From NCBI GenBank assembly GCA_024278055.1, contig JAJRTY010000092.1:1-48961 (forward strand): 48,961 nt of DNA, in the 5' to 3' direction. Source of the DNA: Alphaproteobacteria bacterium. Lineage in GTDB: Bacteria; Pseudomonadota; Alphaproteobacteria; Rhizobiales; JAJFHR01. The notes below the pieces were generated by a model. The model was not told the DNA's origin. It ran no database searches and worked only from the letters and a program-made list of their open reading frames with translations. Numbering within the stretch: position 1 is the stretch's first letter; every line of letters begins with the position of its first letter. This document shows positions 33,517 through 42,643 of the stretch, one piece after another. The translations under genes were made by a program, and so were the position numbers.

Positions 33517-34116
33517 TTAATTTCGCTTTTTATTAAGATCGACGTAAGCCGCTGTGAACCCGTGCAGTGAAATGACTTCTGTTCTCTGTTTGCCGTTGAG
33601 GTCCAGCGTTGTGATTTTCATTGTGGCACCTCTTCGAAGCCGTGTGAGTATGCGCTTTGAGGGCCGAAAAGGGGCGAGGCAGCCTTGATTATAGCAGGAA
33701 CGGAAAGGCAGCTTGATGCCGCGCTTTTTACCAATTTTAAAAACCACTCCAGCTGGAAGATAGGTATCCAAAGAGGTCTTGAATATGATGAGGGGGCGGG
33801 ATTTCCGAACCTTTTTTGACGCCGCCTCAATGGCGATCCCTATTCCTGAATTCTTGAGTTTTGGTTTTTTCTGGACCGGTGCCATGACGCAAGTGGCAAG
33901 GACACCGGTTTCAGCCCCCGGACAGATGACACGCCAATCCTTAAAAACTGTCTCTTTGGCCAATCTGGAAGACTTTGCCTCCTTCGAAACCGCATCGGGA
34001 ACCGCAGTTGAGTTTCCTTGCGCAAAGACCATTGATTGCATTGAAACTATCGCAATCAATGCAAGAACCCCTTTGGCAAAATCCCTGGCTTTTGTTTTTT
34101 TGTATTGAGTTTTCAT
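33517..34116 (-). CDS. Invasion-associated locus B (IalB) family protein
   Basis: The 199-residue precursor has a signal peptide (basic start, hydrophobic core V-L-A-L-I-A-I-V-S-M-Q-S-M, cut near V-F-A-Q). It then has the IalB pattern: F-K-D-W-R-V-I-C near residue 60, a cysteine at T-C-V-M, G-V-V-F-K-I-G-K, and F-R-S-C-Y-N-Q-G-C near 145. The conserved cysteines suggest two periplasmic disulfides. A lysine-rich end is unusual. The ATG at 34116 is chosen because the signal peptide starts there; the frame remains open upstream but that part overlaps the adhesin gene. It lies 16 bp after TpsA, so the two may be co-expressed. Bartonella IalB aids red-cell invasion, but the family is widespread in free-living alphaproteobacteria. 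Confidence 0.85.
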   Translation of the reverse strand: MKTQYKKTKARDFAKGVLALIAIVSMQSMVFAQGNSTAVPDAVSKEAKSSRLAKETVFKDWRVICPGAETGVLATCVMAPVQKKPKLKNSGIGIAIEAASKKVRKSRPLIIFKTSLDTYLPAGVVFKIGKKRGIKLPFRSCYNQGCLAPFRPSKRILTRLRRGATMKITTLDLNGKQRTEVISLHGFTAAYVDLNKKRN

Positions 34117-34132
34117 TTCCACGCAGGTTCTA

Positions 34133-34765
34133 TCACGGCCTGGCACTGCCGGCACCTGACAGCAGTGCCTCAATTTGGCTCTGTTGCACCGGTTGTCCCA
34201 GAATTCCCGAAAGTTCGGTGCTGGCACTTTGCACCAGCGACCGCCTGGTATTTTCAAAGACAGCCTGGGGATCGGCTGCATTCACCAGGTCCACCGTGAT
34301 GCCGGCTACCTTGAAAGCAGCTTCGATATCTGCGGGAGCGATCTGCTTTCCTGATGATTGCAACTCATTAAACTTCTCGGAAAATATCATGGCGCGCCTT
34401 ACAGCCGGGCTGTTGTTGGCTGCAACTGACTGCTCATTGGTAACCTGGGCTCCAAAGTAGTTGGCGAAATCCACAGGCAGAACTGACCCGGCACCAGCCC
34501 CGGGGATTGCCGCACTTGCAATCCCCCCTGCCGCAGTTGTGCCGGTAGCCGGGGTTGATCCAGTCGGGGTGTTTTTAACAATTTCATCGGCTGCTTCGGT
34601 GAGGTTTCCGGCGCGCGCCACTGTCTCAGCAATATCCTTGGTGGAATCGGAGGCCAGAGCGATGTCTTTTTCCAACTCCTCTTTAACGCCTGCGCCGCCT
34701 TCAATGGCTGTATCTATACGCGTGTTCAAATCATCCATCGCATCCTGGGCGATATCCCCTTTCAA
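34133..34765 (-). CDS. C-terminal part of the TpsA adhesin (after the second in-frame TAA)
   Basis: This frame lies in the same reading frame as the two larger adhesin parts and is separated from the middle part only by the TAA at 34778-34780 and four codons. The 210 residues are not beta-helical repeats. They begin with an acidic, helix-forming stretch (A-M-D-D-L-N-T-R-I-D-T-A-I-E), then a Gly/Ala/Thr linker, then a globular end with helices (F-A-N-Y-F-G-A-Q-V and M-I-F-S-E-K-F-N-E-L). It ends 16 bp before the IalB gene. The start codon (TTG at 34765) has no ribosome site that I see, so independent translation is unlikely. No CdiA-type VENN motif or toxin domain is visible. Confidence 0.7.
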   Translation of the reverse strand: MKGDIAQDAMDDLNTRIDTAIEGGAGVKEELEKDIALASDSTKDIAETVARAGNLTEAADEIVKNTPTGSTPATGTTAAGGIASAAIPGAGAGSVLPVDFANYFGAQVTNEQSVAANNSPAVRRAMIFSEKFNELQSSGKQIAPADIEAAFKVAGITVDLVNAADPQAVFENTRRSLVQSASTELSGILGQPVQQSQIEALLSGAGSARP

Positions 34766-34777
34766 TACGTTGGTATC

Positions 34778-37700
34778 TTACGTTGCTAGGGGGCGGACCT
34801 CTCCTGTCGTTTCAACAGTTGCCGCTGTATCGCGATTAACACCGGAAAGGGCGGTGTTATCAGGGTTGGTGACAGTAACTGTACCCTGACCGATTGTCGA
34901 TTTCACAGTCTGGTCAGCAGAGGATTTATCGGCCTGGGCACCGGCCTTCAAAAATCCCTGTTGCGCAAAAGCATTGCCTTCAGTTGTGTCCCAGTTTTCT
35001 GCAATCTGTTGGACATTGGTCGCTGTTGCCGCAAATTTAAAATTGAATAATGATTGCGACTTTGACCCCTTTAAATCTTCGCCAACAACGAGCTCCCTGG
35101 TTGTAAGGTCAAGGTTTCCGTTTTCCCCGGCGGCAATAACACCGCCTTCGAGCGTGGTTGTTTTTCCAACCGTTATACTAAGTTTGTCGGTTGCCGTGAT
35201 ACCGCTGACCTCATTGACCGTGGTATCGGTTTTTTTCCCTGTTGACAGCTCGATATCTACTCCTGTCTGCAATAGACCGGCAATATCAAAAACCTCCTCC
35301 TTCTTGTTGTTGTTGCCGGCCCCGTTGGCTGATGAACCCGCACTATCGGTATTGCTGGAGTTTGCAGTGTTCGAATTTGCATTATTTGGGGGCGAGGAAG
35401 GTGCCGGTGTAGAAGGCCGTGCGGGTGGATTATTGGCACCGGTGTTCTTGTCCGAAGTGTTATTATCTGAATTGTCAGCGTCTGCGAGGGTCGCCTTCGA
35501 GCCCGTGATTTCAAATTTGAACTCAGTCGCATTCACGTCAACAGAATCTGCCACAGACTTGACTTTTAGATTGCCACTTATTTCCGCCGAAATTTCAGAA
35601 CCCTCAATCTTCCCGCCTTCGATGGTTACGTTATCAGCTTTTATTGTAGCCTCTTCGGTTCCAAAATTTATTTTGGCGTTTTTGTTGGTTGTCGAGTCAA
35701 CGTCAACAACGGAAACCGAAACACCCAGACTTCCTGACGCCGAATCGCCTGACTGTGAGCTTCCGGTAGAATTTGCAGCTGCAGTATCGGTTTGCCCCGG
35801 AGGCGTTGCTGGCGCAGGCGTTGATGGACGCGCAGGGGCCGTGGTCGAACTGGTGTCAGTTGTTCCCTGTGGCGCAGGTGTTGACGGGCGCGCAGGAGCC
35901 GTGGTCGAACTGGTGTCAGTTGTTCCCTGTGGCGCAGGCGTCGACGGGCGCGCAGGAGCCGTGGTCGAACTGGTGTCAGTTGTTCCCTGTGGCGCAGGCG
36001 TCGACGGGCGCGCAGGGGCCGTGGTCGAACTGGTGTCAGTTGTTCCCTGTGGCGCAGGCGTCGACGGGCGCGCAGGGGCCGTGTTTGAACTGCTATCAGC
36101 GCCGGTTGTTGCGGAAGATTTTTCACCGGTTTTTGTCTTTTTTGTCGAACTATACGAACCGCTCACACCGATTGTTATATCGGTTTGATTGGAATCAATG
36201 GTTGTCGTTGCCGAGCTGATCTTGATGTCATTACCCTTGGCATCGAGACTTCCTCCATTTGCATCGATTTGCGTTCCTTCAATTTCAATACCTTCACCGG
36301 CAATATCGACGCGCCCGCCTGATTTGAGACTGCCACCCTCTTGCCTGGTGATTTCCGTATCCTCGACGCTCACGCTTGCCGAGATGTCGGCACCGGCAAG
36401 AAGGGTTTCGACTATCCCCGGATCTAAGGGTTTTTCGTTCTTTTTTATAGATTCAGTCGCGTTTTTCCCTGCGTCGCTGGTGCTTGGCATATTTGCATTA
36501 CCGCCAATTCCACCATCTTGCGTCGAAGTGCTGGCGTTCGTGTTCTGAGGTGGTGTGGCTGGTGCAGCCGTCGTGGGGCGGGCAGGTGGATTATTTGCCC
36601 CGGTGGTATTGCCCGTTGCGCCGGGAGTTGAGTTCGAATTGTCGCCAGAACCATCGGTTTTATTCTTTTTTCCTATGATTTCAGTCGCTTTATCAATGCT
36701 CACACTGACACTGACATCCACGTTAACTGCCGCTTTTTCATACGTGCTTTCCGCGGCTTTCAGGGCAACCTTGCCACCGGACGCTTCAATTTTGGTGTCA
36801 CCTGCCACTTCAATGTCACCGCCGGTTATGGTCGCATCGCCATTGGTTGCGGTAATTGTCAGGTTTTTTGCGTCAATCGTACCATCAACCGCCTGGCTCG
36901 CATTCTCTTTTTCCTTCCTGTACCCCACAGAAACATTAACTTCACCACTTCTCCCCTGCGTGTTGATACCGGTATCAATGTTGTCCTGTATTTCGTCTGA
37001 GTTCGCTCCTGTGGCACCAACACCTACTTCAATTGAAAGATCTTCTTTTTTTGAAGCATACGTGTTGCGGGCAACATTGAGATCGACACTTTGGCCGGTT
37101 ATACTTACCGTGCCATCGGCAGCGCTGAATTTTGTGCCTTCGGAGGTAACATTGCCGTTTTTGACGATTAAGCCTTCTGCGTCATCCACTTCCTTGCCGG
37201 TCGCGTTAATTGTGATGTCGCCGTCAGCCGTCCCCAGTTCCGTCACTTTGGCAATCGATAATTCTTCCTTGCTGTAGGTGCTTTCATAGCTGCCTTCCAC
37301 CGATAGAGCACTCTTCCCGACTGAAATTCCGCCACTGATCCTTGTGCTTTGATTTTCCGTTGCAAGAGTATCTCTGGCCGCATTCAGTTCAACATTCTTG
37401 CCACTGATGTCTATCCCTTTGTCAGCATCAATTTTCGTGCCCGTCAAAACCGTATCACCTGCTTCAGAAACGATGGTAACCTTGCCCTCGCCTGAATTTA
37501 TGGTTGCCACCTGTTGCTTCGTGATCGCGACATTGGGCGCATCTCCCGGCGCACCTGAAACATAGCCTTCGCCTGCCGCTGAGCCGGACCGGTTAACAAG
37601 ATCAACGGTAACTTCACCAGCCCCTCCCGCTGTCGTTGTCGTGCGGGTTTCTTTCGTTTCGGCAACACCGATATCAACCCCTCCCCCTTCTGCCTTGATC

Positions 37701-39385
37701 GTCACACCTTCTTTTGCATCAAGAGCGGCACCCTCCAGTTTTATGCCGGATCCGGTCTTGCCGCTGGTAATCTCTATCGATCCGGTTTCAGAGGTGAGCG
37801 TTGAGGTTTTTGCGGTCTCTTTGACAATCGTATCGGTGACTTTATCATATTCGACCGAGGCACTGACGGTGGCGCCGGGGATAATATTATCAATATTTTC
37901 CGGGTTCAAGCCATCCAGCTCCGGCTCGGTATCGACATTGGAATTCTTGCGCGCCTCGGCAGCAGCAACCGGATCCGTTTGCTCCAGAGCTTCAATTTTG
38001 CGCTTTTCTTCTTCCGCCAGAACCTTGTCCTGAACGTCATCAATGGCATTGCCAACAGTGCTGTAATCAAGCTTTGCCCCGAGGGTGACATTGGTATTGT
38101 TGCCTTCAACCGTCACCGTTTGAGTGTCAGTTACGGCTTCTATATTAACGCCCTTTTCGCCCTTGATAACAATATCGCCGCGCACATCATATTCTGTCGC
38201 CTTGTCGGTTAGCGTACCTGAAGCGTTGAATTCAATATCATCCGCCGAAATCCTGGTTTCGGCATTGGTTGATGTCACAACCGTTGTCTTGTCTTTTTCA
38301 ACATTAATGGTGCCTTCAATTTTCAATTCCTGTGTAGAGATTGAAGCACCGATTGATCCTGTTGTTTTTGTGGTCGTGTTTGCATAGGTGGTGTCTGTTT
38401 TGGCGGTTTCGACAGTTATGTTTTCTGCGTCAATTTTGAAGGATCCCCCCACATCGACCTCGCTGCCAACAATCCTGACATCGGATTTTTCACCATCTGG
38501 TCCGGATTTTGAATTAATCGTCAACGATCCGCCAACTTCAACTTTGCTGGCGCTCGAGGTCTCTGCATCAAGTTTTTCAGTGGTTGTAGTTGTGCTTAAA
38601 ACCTCAATTGAGCCACTGGCACTGGCAGATTCATCACCATTTTCATCTTCTTCACTAGGTGCGCCACTTCGGGTTTCGCCGCCAAGGATGTTACCCTTGA
38701 CCGTTGTCGTCTGGTTGACAACGGTTTTATCCTGACCAGCCTCTATCGTGACAATACCGGAATTGATTGTCGCATCGCCAGCGACTTTAATTTCCGAACC
38801 GGTAACTGTAACACTTTGCGATTGAGCCGTGTTGCCCTCTTCATCTTTGGACTTCTGGATTGTCAGATTTCCGCCAATGGAAACCGTTGATTCCTGCCCC
38901 GTGGTGATGGTGCCACCCAGCTCCGTTTTTTCCTCTTTGAACAGGAGAATGGTACCATCTTCTTCTTTCGAAAACAGATCAAATTTTTCGGTTTTCTGAG
39001 TGATCTCGACAGTCTCTTTTTGCGCCTCAATGGTCAGTTTATCGACGTTGAGTTCAGCATCGCCTTTGACCTCAAGGTTGCTGCCGCTGATCTTAAGCTC
39101 ATTACCGGCATTGACGTTCAGGTTTCCCCCGACCTTGAGACCGGCGCCTTGAACTTCTGTCTGCACCGCCGTCGTCCGTGTGGTCGAACCATCATCGCCT
39201 TGTTCTTTTGTCAAGGTGGTGGTCGATTTTTCCAGGCCTTCAAGCGTCACATCTTTAGCCGAAAGTTCAACATCGCCGCCAGCGGATATTTCACCGCCGG
39301 TTGAAATGATATTTTCCTTTGCCCGAATTGTCAGGTTGCCATCTGCCTGTATGGTGGCAGTGTCCCCCACTTCTGTTTCTTTCAT
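34778..39385 (-). CDS. TpsA hemagglutinin/adhesin, repetitive middle part (between two in-frame TAA codons)
   Basis: The 1535 residues form the beta-helical shaft of a filamentous two-partner secretion adhesin. They consist of short repeats rich in Gly, Asn, Thr, Val and Asp, for example G-G-D-V-E-L-S-A-K-D-V and G-G-S-L-T-I-N-S-K. They are interrupted by three Pro/Ala/Thr-rich linkers of the P-A-R-P-S-T-P-A-P type, one expanded as a 60-bp tandem repeat. The reading frame is the same as that of the N-terminal part at 39413-42643; between them lie a TAA (39413-39415) and nine sense codons. The ATG at 39385 has no clear ribosome site. Taken with its neighbours the gene spans 34133-42643, about 2834 sense codons. 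Middle and C-terminal parts cannot be secreted alone because signal and TPS domain are in the first part. Confidence 0.85.
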   Translation of the reverse strand: MKETEVGDTATIQADGNLTIRAKENIISTGGEISAGGDVELSAKDVTLEGLEKSTTTLTKEQGDDGSTTRTTAVQTEVQGAGLKVGGNLNVNAGNELKISGSNLEVKGDAELNVDKLTIEAQKETVEITQKTEKFDLFSKEEDGTILLFKEEKTELGGTITTGQESTVSIGGNLTIQKSKDEEGNTAQSQSVTVTGSEIKVAGDATINSGIVTIEAGQDKTVVNQTTTVKGNILGGETRSGAPSEEDENGDESASASGSIEVLSTTTTTEKLDAETSSASKVEVGGSLTINSKSGPDGEKSDVRIVGSEVDVGGSFKIDAENITVETAKTDTTYANTTTKTTGSIGASISTQELKIEGTINVEKDKTTVVTSTNAETRISADDIEFNASGTLTDKATEYDVRGDIVIKGEKGVNIEAVTDTQTVTVEGNNTNVTLGAKLDYSTVGNAIDDVQDKVLAEEEKRKIEALEQTDPVAAAEARKNSNVDTEPELDGLNPENIDNIIPGATVSASVEYDKVTDTIVKETAKTSTLTSETGSIEITSGKTGSGIKLEGAALDAKEGVTIKAEGGGVDIGVAETKETRTTTTAGGAGEVTVDLVNRSGSAAGEGYVSGAPGDAPNVAITKQQVATINSGEGKVTIVSEAGDTVLTGTKIDADKGIDISGKNVELNAARDTLATENQSTRISGGISVGKSALSVEGSYESTYSKEELSIAKVTELGTADGDITINATGKEVDDAEGLIVKNGNVTSEGTKFSAADGTVSITGQSVDLNVARNTYASKKEDLSIEVGVGATGANSDEIQDNIDTGINTQGRSGEVNVSVGYRKEKENASQAVDGTIDAKNLTITATNGDATITGGDIEVAGDTKIEASGGKVALKAAESTYEKAAVNVDVSVSVSIDKATEIIGKKNKTDGSGDNSNSTPGATGNTTGANNPPARPTTAAPATPPQNTNASTSTQDGGIGGNANMPSTSDAGKNATESIKKNEKPLDPGIVETLLAGADISASVSVEDTEITRQEGGSLKSGGRVDIAGEGIEIEGTQIDANGGSLDAKGNDIKISSATTTIDSNQTDITIGVSGSYSSTKKTKTGEKSSATTGADSSSNTAPARPSTPAPQGTTDTSSTTAPARPSTPAPQGTTDTSSTTAPARPSTPAPQGTTDTSSTTAPARPSTPAPQGTTDTSSTTAPARPSTPAPATPPGQTDTAAANSTGSSQSGDSASGSLGVSVSVVDVDSTTNKNAKINFGTEEATIKADNVTIEGGKIEGSEISAEISGNLKVKSVADSVDVNATEFKFEITGSKATLADADNSDNNTSDKNTGANNPPARPSTPAPSSPPNNANSNTANSSNTDSAGSSANGAGNNNKKEEVFDIAGLLQTGVDIELSTGKKTDTTVNEVSGITATDKLSITVGKTTTLEGGVIAAGENGNLDLTTRELVVGEDLKGSKSQSLFNFKFAATATNVQQIAENWDTTEGNAFAQQGFLKAGAQADKSSADQTVKSTIGQGTVTVTNPDNTALSGVNRDTAATVETTGEVRPLAT
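35811..36090 (-). repeat. 60-bp tandem repeat inside tpsA encoding a 20-residue Pro/Thr/Ser-rich unit
   Basis: Four full 60-bp copies plus a partial fifth run from 35811 to about 36090, nearly identical and in frame. Each codes for A-P-A-R-P-S-T-P-A-P followed by Q-G-T-T-D-T-S-S-T-T. Single diverged copies of the same linker lie at about 35390-35440 and 36540-36600. The near identity at DNA level indicates recent expansion by slippage or recombination. There are no spacers, so it is not a CRISPR array. Confidence 0.93.
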
Positions 39386-39412
39386 CTTGCCGTTAGAGCT
39401 GGTCGTATCGCG

Positions 39413-42400
39413 TTACAATGTCTGGTTGATCACGGAGCCTTCTGTGCTCTCAAGCTCGATATCTTTGGCGCTTAGTGTGCCGCTGAGATTCGTTATATTG
39501 TCAACCGCAGCAATTTTCAGTTCATCCCCGGCAGCAATCTTGCCAAATTCGTTGGTTACAGTTTCACCGGTATCAATGGAAATCTCATTGCTGGCAAGGA
39601 TCGTGCCCTGATTGGCAACGGATCCATCGGTATTGATAATCACATTATTTGCCGCAAGCAGTGCGCCGCCGACAATCGTTGTATCGGTACTGGCTGCCAG
39701 ATATAGTTTCGGTGCCAGGACGGTCTTGCCATTGACCTCTGTCTCCACCAGCAGAACAATATCCGTTTGCAGGCTGGCCACCTGGTCGGGCGTCAAAGCC
39801 ACACCCACTTTGATATTGAAATCCTTGCGGGTCGCGTCACCTCTGGTGAGAAGATCCTTATATTGTTCATTTTCATTTGTCTGACCATCGGCGAGAAACC
39901 TCTGGCCAGTGGCGCTTAGAATTTGCTGTCGAAGATACTGCTGCTCATAGTATGCATCTCCCAGAAACTGATACCTGTCGGCATCATAGCCAATCTGGGC
40001 GAGAAAATCGACTGAGCCAAGCAGACCGCCGATGGAAAAGCGCGGGTCGGTCTGGAACAAAAACCTGGCAGTAGGGTCCTGGCTGGGGACAAAGAGCGGA
40101 CTGCTTGTGACCAGTGATACAGGAGAAGGGCCAATCGGTGTGGCGGCAGCCGTTAATGTGGTAAAACCGGATTGGCTACCGGCACCGGCGTTGACGTTAT
40201 TTATAGTGAGGTTGGCCGTTAAAGTATTACCGGCTTCAACGCTCGAAAATATACCAACCTTTGCTGTGAAGGTTTCAGCCTGACCATTGTCAAAAAATTC
40301 TTTTAGGAATTTATCTGCGAGGACAGGCGTCCCCCCTATTGTCACCGTGTCGGTGAAACTAAAACACATTGTTGCAGGCGAGACGCAAAAAACCCCCAGA
40401 TTGGCACCGGCACCGTACCTTACGCTGAAAGTTGAAAGTTTGCCGATGGTTCGAACCGGCCCCGACCCTTCCCGTGTATCGCGCTCGAACGCATTTAACG
40501 TTGTGATATCAAATATCTGTTGCGATTGATTGGTGAATGTCGCACCGGCGTCGCCATCTATCGTAACGTTGTTTGCTGCCGAGATGATGCTTGTTTTGTT
40601 CAGGATGCTGTCGGTGACAAAAATATCTATGTCATTGCCGGCAAAAAGTCGGCTGCGGTAATCGGTGGTGCTCTCTGTGATGGTTTGTGACTCTACGCTG
40701 GCCGAGCGCGCGCAGGTCTTGCCAACATTATCGCGAAACCCTGGTTCATCAAAAGAGCCGCATGTGGACACGATCGAAATAAACTGCGATCCAACGATAA
40801 TACTGTTGTCGAAGCCGGTTTCAGCCACAGGTGTGATTGAACCTGTTGTGACGACTGCCGGGTCACCGGTATTTTCAAATGTTTTGGCAAATATCCGAAT
40901 ATTCCCATTCAGGCTCTCGATCGACGAGTTTTCATTGCTGATATCTCCCTGAGCGGTTGCTGGCGTGCTTCCCCCCAAAGCTATATCGCCGGTGTTGGCG
41001 AACAAAAAAGCATCATTGATATTGGCAAACGATTGTGTGGTGAAAATGTCGATACCATTGCCGGCAAAGATCAAACCATCGGTGCTGGAAACAGTATTAT
41101 CCCCATCCCCCTCATTGGTAACAATGTCGGCCACAAACACACTCTTTTCGGTGGACGAATTGGCAATGATCGTACCCTTGTTGACAATCTCCCTGACGTC
41201 CGCATTTAATACAGGCGCCAGCACGGTAGCACTTTGATCGTTTTCAAATTTTCCCGAATTAGCTGCACCATCGGCCAGCCTGATTTCGGTTCCTCCCTGC
41301 AACAGGCCACCGGGCACATTTTGAATCAGGTTCCACGCTTCCAAAGTCAGCTTGCTTCCAGCGGCGATAAAGCCTGCATTGGCGATGGTGTCTGTGGCGG
41401 TTAGTGTGGCATCGCCAATAGATTGGATACCCTTGCTGGCACCGGTGCTGGCGCTATCGACGGCAATGGTGGCCGCGTTGATTTCCAGGCTGCCGTTACT
41501 TTTCAAAAACGAGTTGGCAACAGAAACCTCATTGGTAACGTTTACAGATAAATTACGGGTGGAATTGTCGCCTGCATTGACTATTGCACCGTTCAGAAGA
41601 CGAAAACTCGCCGCACTGATCTCCAGGTTTTCGCCTGATGTGAGGCTGCTGGCATCAATTTCAACTGCACCCAATGAGGAGGTTGCCCTTATCTTGCCGG
41701 TGGCTGAAACAGCAGTATTCCTGAACACAAGTTTGCCACTGGCTGTAATGACCATGTCACCGGCTGTGGCAGAAGCCCGGCCCCTGAGACGAACCCCCAC
41801 ACCATTTTCAGTGCCCACAAGTGTAATGCGGTCGGCATACATGCCGCCCAGTGCGGTCGAATCTATGCCAAACACAGGCTTCCCGGCGGGATCATCTGCC
41901 TTTGGCGTAGCCAGCCCGGTGCCATAGTCATACAGATTGCGACCTGAAGTGATCCTCAGGTTTTTTGCATTGACCTGCCCGTTGATAACAATCGACCGAC
42001 TGACAATGTCGAAAAAATCAACACCGGAAGCTGCATTGGCCCGCAAGCCGTCTCCTTCGATGATTACATCGCCACCATCCACATCGAATGCGCCCAGATT
42101 GCCATTTGCTTCGATGCTGGATTTTCCGGTAATAATAGAGGCGCGGGGGAAATTCAAAAACCCGCATCCATTGCACGTCACCCCATTTGGATTGGCAAGA
42201 ATAAAATTGGCGCTTTTACCCACCAGCTCCTGGGGGCCAAAAAGGTTTGAGCGCCGGGAGCTTGTAACTTCATTCAGGATGACACTCGCTTCCCCGTTTA
42301 TCGAAAGATTCGGGTTGCGCAAGACTGCCCCCGCAAGGTCCGATTTAACCGGTCCGTCTCCGCCATAGTTGTTAATGACGAGCCCCTCGGGGCCGATATC

Positions 42401-42643
42401 ATATTGGGTGAAAACATTTTGGGAGAGCCCGGCCGCATTTGGCGTGGCGATATTGAGAACCGGGGTATCTTCAACTACGCCATCAACCTCGACCCGGGAA
42501 ACCGAGGTGTTTCCGGCACCCGATGCATCTATGCGAAGATCTGTTACATTCTGGGAAAAGGCGACGTTTTGTTTTGCGGGTAATATTGTTGCCAACACAA
42601 CCAGCAGGCAAAAACGAAAACGCTTAGAAACAAACACGCTCAT
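39413..42643 (-). CDS. TpsA hemagglutinin/adhesin, N-terminal part with signal peptide and TPS domain (ends at in-frame TAA)
   Basis: The 1076 residues begin with a signal peptide (hydrophobic F-C-L-L-V-V-L-A-T-I-L-P, ending near A-F-S-Q at about 31). The TPS secretion domain recognised by TpsB follows: N-P-N-L near 110, V-I-L-N-E-V, then N-P-N-G-V-T-C-N-G-C-G-F near 151-162, the classical filamentous-hemagglutinin motif. Beta-helix repeats follow, with an insertion around 700-900 that contains cysteines and few repeats. The ATG at 42643 is used; GTG at 42646 is adjacent. A G-rich stretch 8 nt upstream may serve as ribosome site. The frame stops at TAA 39413-39415 after ...V-I-N-Q-T-L, yet continues in the same frame as further adhesin sequence. 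The gene lies 200 bp after tpsB. Confidence 0.9.
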   Translation of the reverse strand: MSVFVSKRFRFCLLVVLATILPAKQNVAFSQNVTDLRIDASGAGNTSVSRVEVDGVVEDTPVLNIATPNAAGLSQNVFTQYDIGPEGLVINNYGGDGPVKSDLAGAVLRNPNLSINGEASVILNEVTSSRRSNLFGPQELVGKSANFILANPNGVTCNGCGFLNFPRASIITGKSSIEANGNLGAFDVDGGDVIIEGDGLRANAASGVDFFDIVSRSIVINGQVNAKNLRITSGRNLYDYGTGLATPKADDPAGKPVFGIDSTALGGMYADRITLVGTENGVGVRLRGRASATAGDMVITASGKLVFRNTAVSATGKIRATSSLGAVEIDASSLTSGENLEISAASFRLLNGAIVNAGDNSTRNLSVNVTNEVSVANSFLKSNGSLEINAATIAVDSASTGASKGIQSIGDATLTATDTIANAGFIAAGSKLTLEAWNLIQNVPGGLLQGGTEIRLADGAANSGKFENDQSATVLAPVLNADVREIVNKGTIIANSSTEKSVFVADIVTNEGDGDNTVSSTDGLIFAGNGIDIFTTQSFANINDAFLFANTGDIALGGSTPATAQGDISNENSSIESLNGNIRIFAKTFENTGDPAVVTTGSITPVAETGFDNSIIVGSQFISIVSTCGSFDEPGFRDNVGKTCARSASVESQTITESTTDYRSRLFAGNDIDIFVTDSILNKTSIISAANNVTIDGDAGATFTNQSQQIFDITTLNAFERDTREGSGPVRTIGKLSTFSVRYGAGANLGVFCVSPATMCFSFTDTVTIGGTPVLADKFLKEFFDNGQAETFTAKVGIFSSVEAGNTLTANLTINNVNAGAGSQSGFTTLTAAATPIGPSPVSLVTSSPLFVPSQDPTARFLFQTDPRFSIGGLLGSVDFLAQIGYDADRYQFLGDAYYEQQYLRQQILSATGQRFLADGQTNENEQYKDLLTRGDATRKDFNIKVGVALTPDQVASLQTDIVLLVETEVNGKTVLAPKLYLAASTDTTIVGGALLAANNVIINTDGSVANQGTILASNEISIDTGETVTNEFGKIAAGDELKIAAVDNITNLSGTLSAKDIELESTEGSVINQTL

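Noticed and set aside
35811-36090. CRISPR-like array with 60-bp period
   Set aside because: Units are contiguous without variable spacers and translate in frame as a Pro/Thr/Ser-rich linker of the adhesin.
34974-41927. Many long open frames on the plus strand opposite tpsA
   Set aside because: They run antisense to a gene with signal peptide, TPS motif and beta-helix repeats. Their residues are Ser/Pro/Leu-rich mirror composition without domains or ribosome sites.
16252-42643. Genome-wide reassignment of TAA to an amino acid
   Set aside because: TAA closes several ordinary genes at the expected length, for example at 1522-1524 and 10527-10529, and most long genes contain no internal TAA.
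34133-42643. Contact-dependent growth inhibition system (CdiA/CdiI)
   Set aside because: No VENN motif, toxin C-terminus or small immunity gene follows; the next gene is IalB-like.
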